Shown here in pieces: positions 1-5,456 of a DNA stretch of 7,603 bases. The notes beneath the pieces were generated by a model. The model ran no database searches, was not told the DNA's origin, and saw only the letters and a list, made by a program, of their open reading frames with translations. The DNA is from Deinococcus sp. Leaf326 (GTDB lineage: Bacteria; Deinococcota; Deinococci; Deinococcales; Deinococcaceae), in contig NZ_LMOM01000002.1 in assembly GCF_001424185.1 (NCBI RefSeq), forward strand, positions 103,901 through 111,503. Direction: 5' to 3'. The stretch's first letter is position 1. Each line of letters starts with the position of its first letter. The position numbers and the translations under genes are program-made.

Positions 1-1
1 C

Positions 2-88
2 GGCCTGTGCAGCCGCCTCCGGGTGGACGTCCACGAAGGCGGCGAGCACGTCGGTCTGGAAAGCGTCGGGGTCTACTGGGAAGGCTGA
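2..88 (+). CDS. C-terminal end of an unidentified protein (partial, 5' end outside window)
   Basis: The reading frame is open from the window edge and ends with TGA at 86-88, giving 28 residues that finish ...VGLESVGVYWEG. A strong intrinsic terminator begins 16 bases after the stop, as expected for a real gene end, and codon use is the same GC-rich type as in the genes that follow. The fragment shows no recognisable motif and is too short to assign. It could be another member of the set of small unknown genes in this window, but the leader that would show this lies upstream of the window. Confidence 0.6.
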   Translation, partial: GLCSRLRVDVHEGGEHVGLESVGVYWEG

Positions 89-104
89 GCCCCTCCGCTC
101 CGGC

Positions 105-130
105 CCCCGCCTCCAGGCGGGGCTTTTTTT
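105..130 (+). terminator. Rho-independent terminator of the first (partial) gene
   Basis: A 7-bp stem of CCCCGCC (105-111) and GGCGGGG (116-122) with a four-base TCCA loop is followed by one C and seven T residues (124-130). It lies 16 bases past the TGA at 86-88. The T-run ends 8 bases before the conserved leader of the next gene. Confidence 0.85.
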
Positions 131-138
131 GCCGTTCC

Positions 139-201
139 GCACACACAATCCGCACGTCTGCCGCACACCACCCGGCCCGCAAACGGAGCGAACATCACCC
201 T
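139..201 (+). promoter_or_regulatory. Shared 5' leader, copy 1
   Basis: First of four related leaders. Box A is GCACACACAATCCGCACGT (139-157), box B is GCACACC (163-169, 39 bases before the ATG) and box C is AAACGGAGC (181-189, 21 bases before the ATG). By hand alignment it matches copy 2 at about 56 of 66 positions including the ATG. Whether it acts as a promoter, an operator or an untranslated RNA leader cannot be told from sequence; no clear TATAAT-type -10 box is present. The GGAG inside box C is the nearest Shine-Dalgarno-like sequence but lies 13 bases from the start, longer than usual. Confidence 0.75.
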
Positions 202-600
202 ATGAACGCCGCCGAACAGCTCAGCCCCGAAGCCCAGAACCGCCTCGACCGCCTCGTGCGCGCCACGCAGCCGGAGATGATCCGCCCCTCGGGTGCTGCC
301 CGCCTCGGCGCCGGCCACCCCAAGCGCCTCTACCGCCGCCTCCGAGCCGCCTGGTGGGCGACCCACGAGCTCCTCTCCGACTTCAGCTTCGAGAAGAAGT
401 TCGCGTCCAGCGACGTGATCGCGGCGGTCCGCAACCACGAGCGCGCTCAGAGCCTGCTCGCCCAGGCCCGCCGGCTGCCCCGGACCTATCTCGGGGCGAA
501 GGCCCGCGCCCAGGCCCAAGACAACGCCGACGTGGCACTGGAGGTGGTGGCGCTGCTCGCCAACGAGGCCAACCGCGCCCCGGCCCTGAACGGCCGCTGA
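202..600 (+). CDS. Hypothetical basic helical protein, 132 aa, with shared leader
   Basis: I do not recognise this protein. The frame is open much further upstream, but the ATG at 202 is preferred: it sits exactly 21 bases after box C of the shared leader, and the upstream part would read through a terminator as low-complexity Arg/Pro sequence. The product has no signal peptide or membrane segment. It looks mainly helical, with a basic patch HPKRLYRRLR (39-48), an aromatic pair WW (51-52), a mixed-charge stretch to residue 68 and an Ala/Arg/Gln-rich helix at about 75-125. Basic helices like these would suit nucleic-acid or protein binding, but that is only a guess. It forms a single-gene unit between the terminators at 105-130 and 617-637. 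Confidence 0.75.
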   Translation: MNAAEQLSPEAQNRLDRLVRATQPEMIRPSGAARLGAGHPKRLYRRLRAAWWATHELLSDFSFEKKFASSDVIAAVRNHERAQSLLAQARRLPRTYLGAKARAQAQDNADVALEVVALLANEANRAPALNGR

Positions 601-616
601 CCCCTCCGCTCGCCGC

Positions 617-637
617 GCCCCTCCGGGGGCTTTTTTT
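617..637 (+). terminator. Rho-independent terminator after the 132-aa gene
   Basis: A 5-bp stem GCCCC (617-621) and GGGGC (626-630) with a TCCG loop is followed directly by seven T residues (631-637). It starts 16 bases after the TGA at 598-600, the same spacing as the first terminator has from its gene. The T-run ends 9 bases before box A of leader copy 2. Confidence 0.85.
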
Positions 638-646
638 GGCTGTCCT

Positions 647-709
647 GCACACACAATCCGCACGTCTTAGACACACCATCCGGCCCCCAAACAGAGCGAA
701 CATGACGCC
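647..709 (+). promoter_or_regulatory. Shared 5' leader, copy 2
   Basis: Box A GCACACACAATCCGCACGT (647-665) is identical to copy 1. Box B ACACACC (671-677) and box C AAACAGAGC (689-697) sit at -39 and -21 from the ATG at 710. All offsets equal those in copies 1 and 4. The bases between boxes vary more than the boxes themselves, which argues for selection on the boxes rather than simple recent duplication. Confidence 0.78.
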
Positions 710-1120
710 ATGAAGAACTACTCCAGCCTGCTCGAAATGCTCACCGACCTCGCCGCCGAAGGCCTCACCTCGGTCTCCCTGAACGGGGTGTCCGGTTTTT
801 CCCTGGAGGGCGAGTACCGCGCCTACGAGGTGCGCTGGGGCAACTGCGAACTGGCGGTGCTCGACCACGCCGAGGGGTGGATGCAACTGGGCTACGCTGC
901 CCACCCCAGTGGCCTCCCCACTCCGCCCGCTGGCGCCTACTTCGGGCACCTGCCGCAGGCCTTCTCGCTGGCTGAGGCCCAGGCCCTGCGCGCCGAGTAC
1001 AGCCTCTACCACCCCCACGTGATCGTCCTGGGAGACGCTGAGCGCGAGCAGTACTGGATCGTGACCGAGGCCGAAGCCACCCGTCTCGCTGCTGCCGGAT
1101 ACGATCAGCACGCCGACTGA
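710..1120 (+). CDS. Hypothetical acidic protein, 136 aa, with shared leader
   Basis: Unrecognised. It begins MKNYSSLLEMLTDLAAEG, a likely amphipathic helix. This is followed by strand-like segments (SVSLNGVSGFSLEGEYRAYE, then CELAVLDH and MQLGYAA), a FGHLPQAF segment near residue 83, a helix SLAEAQALRAEY and a final strand-rich part containing HPHVIVLGD and YWIV. The overall alpha/beta pattern with many Asp and Glu residues suggests a small soluble cytoplasmic protein. The start is fixed by the leader (box C at -21); there is no good Shine-Dalgarno at the usual distance. The FGHLP pentapeptide also occurs in the product of the gene at 6825. No convincing terminator follows the stop; about 158 bases separate it from the peptide gene. 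Confidence 0.75.
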   Translation: MKNYSSLLEMLTDLAAEGLTSVSLNGVSGFSLEGEYRAYEVRWGNCELAVLDHAEGWMQLGYAAHPSGLPTPPAGAYFGHLPQAFSLAEAQALRAEYSLYHPHVIVLGDAEREQYWIVTEAEATRLAAAGYDQHAD

Positions 1121-1187
1121 ACCACAGCGCCTAACAGCAAAGCCACTAACGGCTCATTAACGCTCCGCGCTTTATCTTCAGCCTGAG

Positions 1188-1240
1188 TCCCTGGAGCTCC
1201 GATCAGACGCGCCCCAGGGAAATAAGCAGGTGAGCTCCAG
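1188..1240 (+). promoter_or_regulatory. Two mutually exclusive inverted repeats upstream of the peptide gene
   Basis: In the 158-base gap before the peptide gene, TCCCTGG (1188-1194) can pair with CCAGGGA (1214-1220). Overlapping it, CTGGAGCTC (1191-1199) can pair perfectly with GAGCTCCAG (1232-1240). Because 1191-1194 are needed by both stems, only one can form at a time, as in attenuators or switching leaders. The region just upstream (1147-1180) is locally AT-richer (TCATTAACG, TTTATCTTC) and is the likely promoter zone, but I cannot place -35/-10 boxes with confidence. Alternatively, the repeats may be operator half-sites. Confidence 0.4.
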
Positions 1241-1278
1241 CATTGCCTCTGACTGACTCTCTACCCCTCGAGGTCCCT

Positions 1279-1455
1279 ATGTCCCTACCGTCCAAATCAG
1301 TTGTCCCCGCCCACATCTCGTCTCCCCAGCAGGCGTACACCCCGCCCCAACTCACCCCCCTGGGGAAATGGACTGCCGTCACTCTGATCACAAGCATTCC
1401 CATGGGACCTGGTTCCAACATGTTCAACTCGGATTCCAGCTGGAACAAGTTCTGA
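1279..1455 (+). CDS. Putative RiPP precursor peptide with lasso-type leader motif, 58 aa
   Basis: The peptide contains YTPPQLTPLGKWTAVT at residues 20-35, an exact match to the leader consensus YxxPxLxxxGxxxxxT of lasso-peptide precursors. In known systems this motif is bound by the PqqD-like recognition protein, and the Thr lies at -2 from the cleavage site. By that rule the core would start at Ile37: ITSIPMGPGSNMFN..., ending SSWNKF. A standard lasso ring needs Asp or Glu at core position 7-9; here these are Gly, Pro, Gly, and the only acidic core residue is Asp52 (core 16). So it may be a different RiPP type or use another cleavage point. The ATG at 1279 is preferred over an in-frame TTG at 1243 because GAGG (1270-1273) lies 5 bases upstream. 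The stop overlaps the start of the lipoprotein gene (TGATG). No macrolactam synthetase, leader protease or PqqD-like gene is in the window. Confidence 0.6.
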   Translation: MSLPSKSVVPAHISSPQQAYTPPQLTPLGKWTAVTLITSIPMGPGSNMFNSDSSWNKF

Positions 1456-3524
1456 TGCGCAGCGTTCCAGGCCCTGGAGTGAGCCCCACCCGCCTCGTTC
1501 TGCTCACCGGTATCCTCGCCCTCACCGCCTGTTCCTCCACCCCGACCCCGAGTGCAGTTGCGCCCGTGGCCACCCCACCCACCCAGGCCGCCCCCAAACT
1601 CGGCCTTGTCGAGATCGAGTTCAGGGGCGTCGGCACGCAGCTCCAGGCCCGGGCACTCCAGCCCCTCACCTCGCAAGCGCTCACGGATACCGACCGCCCC
1701 TGCGTGGTCATCGGGTCCAGCCTGTCACAGAGTACGGTTGACCTCGGCGGCAAGCGCTATATGCAGGCCACTTTCCCCGTCACCAACAACTGCGCGACCA
1801 GTCTGCAGAACCTGACCTACGTCGCTGTGCGGCGTCTCGGCACCAACGCCACACTGGGTGACTCGGCCATTACCTCCATGAAAACCTTCGGTGCCACCGA
1901 CGCCGCCGTCGCGATCGCCACACAGATCCTGCCTACCCAGCCCGTCTACGTCTCCCGCAACACGATCAAGGTGGATCAGGCTACCGCCTCCCTCCAGGTC
2001 TTCGACGAGACGACGGGCGGTGAACTCGCCACCTTGCAGGCTCAGGTGGACGCGAGCCGGACCACCTATGACCTGCTGCCGTACGGATTCGTCACCACGA
2101 CCAGCAGTGGCGGCCGGGTGATCCCTGTGGGAGAGACCGGGCAGGTGACCTTCGCGCTCTCGGTGCCGCTACAGGCCAGCGCCGCGCAGGACGTGTTCAG
2201 CTTCAGGATGCTGGCCAATGCGACGACGAACAGCGTCACGACCGTCACCCAGGGACTCGAAGAGCAGGACGTAGCGGGGAAGGCGGCCGTCGAAGCGCGC
2301 GCGGCGGCGTTGTCCGGGTCGGAGATTCGCACCCTGCTCGGCCCCACACTAACACCTGAGAATCTCGCGCTGAACAGCTCCGCCGTGTGCCGGGTCCGAA
2401 CGGCTGGACCGAAGGACGCCCCTACCGCAACACTCGTGAACGCCCAGGGGACCTTGACCGTCAGCCCTCCGAAGACGCCATTGATCGTCGGTGGGACGCA
2501 GCTTCAGCCGATCCCGACGCTCACGGTCAACGGGAAAGCGTTTAGGACGGGACTTGTCATACAGTCGCTTAGCCCGGCCAGCCTGAGCGTGACCAACAAC
2601 CTGGTGCATCCGGTGCCGTCGTTTCCCCTGACGCGGCAGAGCGGAACGGTCCGGCTCAGCACTTGCCAGCAGACCGCTGACGTTGTGATGAGGACCTCGC
2701 CCGTCGTTTCCCTGAGCGCTGGGGGCTATCACACTTTGGCGGTGAAGCCGGACGGCACCGTGGTTGCCTGGGGTCAGAACACCTACGGCCAGACGAATGT
2801 GCCGGCGGGGCTCAGCGGTGTGGTGGCTGTTTCTGCAGGAACCTTCCATAGCCTGGCGCTGAAGTCGGATGGCACGGTCGTGGCCTGGGGTCAGAACACC
2901 AACGGCCAGACAAACGTGCCGGCGGGACTCAGCGGTGTGGTCGCCATCTCTGCGGCGAATAGTACGAACTGGGCGCTGAAAGCGGACGGAACGGCCTTCT
3001 TCTGGGGGGGGTATGCGCCAGATGGGCTTAATGCTCTGAGTGACGCAGTCTCTATTTCAGCAGGATCCAGTCACGAGCTCATCTTGAAAGCCGATGGGAC
3101 GATCAACACTTCAGGCAGTAACAGTTATGGCCAGCGGACTGTGCCGGCCGGACTAAACAGTGTGATCAATGTTGCGAGCGGGAATATGCATAGTGTGGCC
3201 TTGCGAGCGGATGGCAGGGTGTTTGCCTGGGGGCGAAACACCAGTGGTCAGACGAGTGTGCCTGCAGGTGCATTGAGCGGTGTGGTCATGATTGCGGCAG
3301 GAGGGGAACACACTGTGGCCCTGAACTCGGACGGCAAGGTCTTTGACTGGGGGGACAGTCAGGCGTCTGTCCCTTTTGGGACGGTTTTGAGCGGTGTGGT
3401 AGCTATCTCGACTGGGATGTATCACAGCGTGGCGCTGAACCCGGACGGCACGGTGTACGCCTGGGGCCGGAATGCCGAAGGGCAGCTCAACATGCCTGCG
3501 AACCTGAAGGTCATGCTGCCCTAA
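1455..3524 (+). CDS. RCC1-repeat (seven-bladed propeller) lipoprotein, 689 aa
   Basis: The start at 1455 gives a 26-residue lipoprotein signal: a basic/polar N-terminus, hydrophobic LVLLTGILAL and lipobox LTAC (Cys26). It is followed by a Ser/Thr/Pro/Ala-rich tether to about residue 55. An ATG at 1368 in the same frame would put about 29 odd residues before the signal, so it is rejected. Residues about 55-410 appear beta-rich and lack a motif I know. Residues 417-689 hold seven RCC1-type repeats of 36-42 residues (starting at 417, 456, 495, 531, 570, 610 and 648), typically VVAISAG..HSVALK.DGTV.AWG.N..GQ..VPAGLSG. This is enough for a closed seven-bladed propeller, a fold used mostly for protein binding. 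Repeats 3, 4 and 6 are degenerate. The protein is expected to be membrane-anchored and face outward. The start overlaps the peptide stop, so translation is probably coupled. Function unknown. Confidence 0.85.
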   Translation: MRSVPGPGVSPTRLVLLTGILALTACSSTPTPSAVAPVATPPTQAAPKLGLVEIEFRGVGTQLQARALQPLTSQALTDTDRPCVVIGSSLSQSTVDLGGKRYMQATFPVTNNCATSLQNLTYVAVRRLGTNATLGDSAITSMKTFGATDAAVAIATQILPTQPVYVSRNTIKVDQATASLQVFDETTGGELATLQAQVDASRTTYDLLPYGFVTTTSSGGRVIPVGETGQVTFALSVPLQASAAQDVFSFRMLANATTNSVTTVTQGLEEQDVAGKAAVEARAAALSGSEIRTLLGPTLTPENLALNSSAVCRVRTAGPKDAPTATLVNAQGTLTVSPPKTPLIVGGTQLQPIPTLTVNGKAFRTGLVIQSLSPASLSVTNNLVHPVPSFPLTRQSGTVRLSTCQQTADVVMRTSPVVSLSAGGYHTLAVKPDGTVVAWGQNTYGQTNVPAGLSGVVAVSAGTFHSLALKSDGTVVAWGQNTNGQTNVPAGLSGVVAISAANSTNWALKADGTAFFWGGYAPDGLNALSDAVSISAGSSHELILKADGTINTSGSNSYGQRTVPAGLNSVINVASGNMHSVALRADGRVFAWGRNTSGQTSVPAGALSGVVMIAAGGEHTVALNSDGKVFDWGDSQASVPFGTVLSGVVAISTGMYHSVALNPDGTVYAWGRNAEGQLNMPANLKVMLP
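2766..2941 (+). repeat. Recent tandem duplication of RCC1 repeats 1 and 2
   Basis: The 59 bases at 2766-2824 and those at 2883-2941 agree at about 55 positions, with a 117-base (39-codon) period. Other repeats in the same gene agree mainly at protein level. This suggests that blade 2 arose from blade 1 (or the reverse) by recent duplication or gene conversion. Confidence 0.7.
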
Positions 3525-3621
3525 CTGGCCTGCGCCGGCTTGGGCACCTCGGAACTGGGGACGCCTGCCTCGTTCGGTATGAATCGTCTTCTCCCGCTCC
3601 CAAGTGTTTGACCTGAGGGGA

Positions 3622-3657
3622 GCCAAGCTTTGAAGAAGATCTACTTCAAAGCTTGGC
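3622..3657 (+). repeat. 36-bp near-perfect palindrome downstream of the lipoprotein gene
   Basis: GCCAAGCTTTGAAG (3622-3635) is perfectly complementary to CTTCAAAGCTTGGC (3644-3657), and the centre AGATCT (3637-3642) is itself palindromic. In all, 17 of 18 symmetric pairs match, with a single A/A mismatch (3636/3643). It is much richer in A/T than its surroundings. No T-run follows directly, so it is not a textbook terminator, although a standard one lies 17 bases downstream. It may be an mRNA-stabilising hairpin, a dimeric protein-binding site or a remnant of a small mobile repeat. Confidence 0.75.
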
Positions 3658-3673
3658 CCCGCTCCACCTGCTG

Positions 3674-3696
3674 CCGCCCTTCCGGGGGCGGTTTTT
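3674..3696 (+). terminator. Rho-independent terminator of the peptide/lipoprotein unit
   Basis: A 6-bp stem CCGCCC (3674-3679) and GGGCGG (3686-3691) with a TTCCGG loop is followed by five T residues (3692-3696). The lipoprotein gene ends about 150 bases upstream. The stretch 3525-3616 between them shows nothing I can identify. Confidence 0.8.
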
Positions 3697-3719
3697 CGTG
3701 GCTGCCGAACAGGGGAGAG

Positions 3720-3735
3720 CCACACACGATTCACG
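3720..3735 (+). other. Degenerate extra copy of leader box A
   Basis: CCACACACGATTCACG resembles box A of the shared leader (GCACACACAATCCGCACG) apart from a few substitutions and a two-base gap. It lies about 42 bases upstream of the box A position of leader copy 3, which is itself the most diverged. It may be the remnant of an older leader. Confidence 0.35.
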
Positions 3736-3761
3736 GGGGGAACGCCGTTTTTCTACGCCCA

Positions 3762-3826
3762 GCACAGTGTTTTTCCGCACAGAATGAACACACCTGTTTG
3801 CCGGGAAACAGAGCAAAACTGACGTC
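3762..3826 (+). promoter_or_regulatory. Shared 5' leader, copy 3 (most diverged)
   Basis: Box B ACACACC (3788-3794) and box C AAACAGAGC (3806-3814) are at exactly -39 and -21 from the ATG at 3827. Box A is altered: GCACAGTG...CCGCAC starts at -65 instead of -63. Just upstream, the sequence CGTTTTTCTACGCCCAGCACA closely matches that of copy 4, so conservation between these two copies extends beyond box A. Unlike the other three, its T-run (3748-3752) is not the tail of a convincing hairpin. Confidence 0.65.
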
Positions 3827-4732
3827 ATGAACGAAGCCATGAACGCCCTCGCCGAAGCCGTCACCGCCGCCGAAGAAGCCCTCGAAGCCGCCAAGGCTGG
3901 CCGCTGGGCCGAAGCCCGCACCCTGCTGGGCATCATGGACAGCGCCCTGGAACGCGGCGAAGGTGGCAACGCCACGCACGCCTCGCGCCGCCGCAAGATC
4001 CTGCGCCTCGAGGCCGAGGTCCACGAAGCCCTCAAGGCCGAGCCGGTGGCCGAGGTTGTCCCCGCCGAAGCCCCTGCCCAGCCCGAAGTCGCGGCCGAGC
4101 AGCCCGCCCTCGAATTCACCGGGTCGGAAGCCGCCCCGGAAGTCCTGAAGGTCACCCCCGCCGCCGAGCCCGAACTGCCCGCCGCCGAAGTGGACGCCCC
4201 TGCCGAAGTGGCCCTGCTTGCCCCTGAGCTGCCCGTGGCGGACCTGGAGAGCGAGAAAGCTCCCACTGCCTCGGGGGCCGCTCCTGCCCCCGTACAGCCC
4301 GACGCCGCCCCGGTCGCCGCCAAGGCCCCCCGCAACGTGGCCCCCCCCAAGGAGCTCACCGCCGAGGCCTGGAACCGGGTCGGCACCGCCCTGCGCCTCC
4401 AGGGCATGGACGCCGCCGAGCGCGCCGCCGCGCTGCCTGACCTCCAGGTCGCGCTGAACGAGGCCAAGATCGCCCGCAATACCCACGGCACGAAGGTGGC
4501 CGAAGCTGCCCTGCTCCAGGCCCGCGTGGACGTGGCCGCCCTTGAGGGGGACGTGGACGGCGCGAACGCCGCCTGGGACCGCCTGTTCAACGTCACCACC
4601 GGCCTGCGCGGAGCGGCCCAGAAGCTCCAGCGTGCCGGGACGCCCGACGCCGCGAAGACTGCCGCCTACGAGCAGGCCCGGCAGTTCAACCTGCGGGTCA
4701 GCGCCTGGGGCCGGGGCGTGAACGCTGCCTGA
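3827..4732 (+). CDS. Hypothetical Ala/Pro/Glu-rich protein, 301 aa, with shared leader
   Basis: Unrecognised. Three parts are visible. Residues 1-70 look helical, possibly coiled-coil (ALAEAVTAAEEALEAAKAG, then a basic RRRKILRLEAEVHEAL). Residues about 71-177 are a low-complexity Ala/Pro/Glu/Val linker that is probably disordered and extended. Residues 178-301 form a second helical domain (LTAEAWNRVGTALRLQG to the C-terminus VSAWGRGVNAA). There is no signal peptide or membrane segment, so it is presumably cytoplasmic; two domains on a long acidic tether suggest an adaptor or structural role, but this is speculation. The start at 3827 rather than the ATG at 3839 is chosen because box C is then at -21. 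A run of eight C residues (4341-4348) lies at the end of the linker. The gene converges on the regulator gene with 24 bases between them and no obvious terminator. Confidence 0.8.
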   Translation: MNEAMNALAEAVTAAEEALEAAKAGRWAEARTLLGIMDSALERGEGGNATHASRRRKILRLEAEVHEALKAEPVAEVVPAEAPAQPEVAAEQPALEFTGSEAAPEVLKVTPAAEPELPAAEVDAPAEVALLAPELPVADLESEKAPTASGAAPAPVQPDAAPVAAKAPRNVAPPKELTAEAWNRVGTALRLQGMDAAERAAALPDLQVALNEAKIARNTHGTKVAEAALLQARVDVAALEGDVDGANAAWDRLFNVTTGLRGAAQKLQRAGTPDAAKTAAYEQARQFNLRVSAWGRGVNAA

Positions 4733-4756
4733 ACCACCTACGGGGCCAAGCCCGCT

Positions 4757-5383
4757 TCACTCGACGCTGCCCCGAACCAGAAGCAGACTGAGCGTGTACT
4801 CGGTCGTGCTCCCCGTGTCCCAGGACGAGGCCTCCGTGAGCAACTCCACCAGTCGCCGTTTCAACATCCGCGCCTGTGGCTCCCCCAATCGTAGGGCCGT
4901 CACGGTGAGCATCAGGGGCTCGTCTCCTTCCAGAAGATCCCGGGCTGGTCCCCGCCGGTCACCCACCTCCAGATTGCTGTAGACCTCCCCCTGAGAGAGC
5001 CAGAAGCCCCAGACCGGGTGATATTCCTGCAACTGACGGGCCGCGAATCCGGCGAACTTGTTCATGCGCGGTCCCAGCTGCGCCGCCCAGAAACTCTCAA
5101 GCGTTTCCGCTGCGGTCACCTCGTACGGGATGAACCAGGTCGGGAAGACCCGGTAACGCTTGACCGGCCGTCCCGAGCGGGCCTCCACCCGTTCTACGAC
5201 CGCAATCTCTTCACGGTGGAGTTTCATCAGGAGATACGACGCCCGGGCCAGCGGCACCTTCAGCTCACGGGCGACTTCCCCCGCACTCCGCGCCTCCTGC
5301 ATCAGGTACTGGAGCAATGGGCGGAGTTCGGGCTGAAGCAGCAGGGTCGCCTGCCCCGCTGAAGCCACCTGATGCACGGTCAT
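4757..5383 (-). CDS. Winged helix-turn-helix (ArsR-like) transcriptional regulator, 208 aa
   Basis: The N-terminal third reads as a winged HTH domain: helices around LRPLLQYLMQEA, then SAGEVARELKVPLARASYLLMKLHREEIAVVE (tri-helical HTH), then a wing with RSGRPVKRYRV. The remaining roughly 120 residues, with many aromatic residues (TWFIPYE, ESFWAAQL, YHPVWGFW), probably form a ligand-binding or dimerisation part; I see no metal-binding Cys cluster. It is transcribed divergently from the MFS transporter gene across 73 bases, a typical arrangement for a local repressor of an efflux pump. The ATG at 5383 is favoured over a GTG at 5389: neither has a Shine-Dalgarno, but TAGACT ends 6 bases before the ATG, the arrangement expected of a leaderless transcript. 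Ligand unknown. Confidence 0.82.
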   Translation of the reverse strand: MTVHQVASAGQATLLLQPELRPLLQYLMQEARSAGEVARELKVPLARASYLLMKLHREEIAVVERVEARSGRPVKRYRVFPTWFIPYEVTAAETLESFWAAQLGPRMNKFAGFAARQLQEYHPVWGFWLSQGEVYSNLEVGDRRGPARDLLEGDEPLMLTVTALRLGEPQARMLKRRLVELLTEASSWDTGSTTEYTLSLLLVRGSVE

Positions 5384-5403
5384 GCCCACAGTCTAGAAAC
5401 GCA

Positions 5404-5435
5404 CTACCTGAAAAAGCGACTGTTTCTTCCGGTAG
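5404..5435. promoter_or_regulatory. Candidate operator palindrome between regulator and transporter
   Basis: CTACCTGAAAAA (5404-5415) faces TTTCTTCCGGTAG on the other arm. Reading both arms inward, 10 of the first 12 positions match (CTACC-GAA-AA). The dyad covers the region upstream of both divergent starts and is a plausible binding site for the adjacent winged-helix regulator. The reverse-strand TAGACT (5395-5390) just beside it is a candidate -10 element for the regulator gene. Confidence 0.5.
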
Positions 5436-5456
5436 CCCCCTTCCCACACTGACGCC

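Noticed and set aside
7..201. Upstream extension of the 132-aa gene to an ATG at 7
   Set aside because: It would translate through the terminator at 105-130 and the whole conserved leader, giving Arg/Pro-rich low-complexity sequence.
647..712. Minus-strand frames across the leaders encode a similar Cys-containing peptide (MFALFGG..VC.....C.C) in several copies
   Set aside because: The similarity is fully explained by DNA conservation of the leader; copy 3 departs from the pattern, and the flanking parts of these frames are mirror images of real genes.
1368..1454. Longer start for the lipoprotein gene at 1368
   Set aside because: It would put 29 residues before the lipoprotein signal and overlap the peptide gene by 88 bases; the start at 1455 gives a normal 26-residue signal ending in LTAC.
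1279..1455. Complete lasso peptide gene cluster
   Set aside because: Only the precursor-like gene is present; no processing, cyclisation or ABC export gene lies in the window, and the core lacks the acidic ring residue.
2349..2849. Long minus-strand open frames inside the lipoprotein gene
   Set aside because: They are side effects of GC-rich codon use opposite a well-supported gene with a signal peptide and repeats; they have no plausible start sites or motifs.
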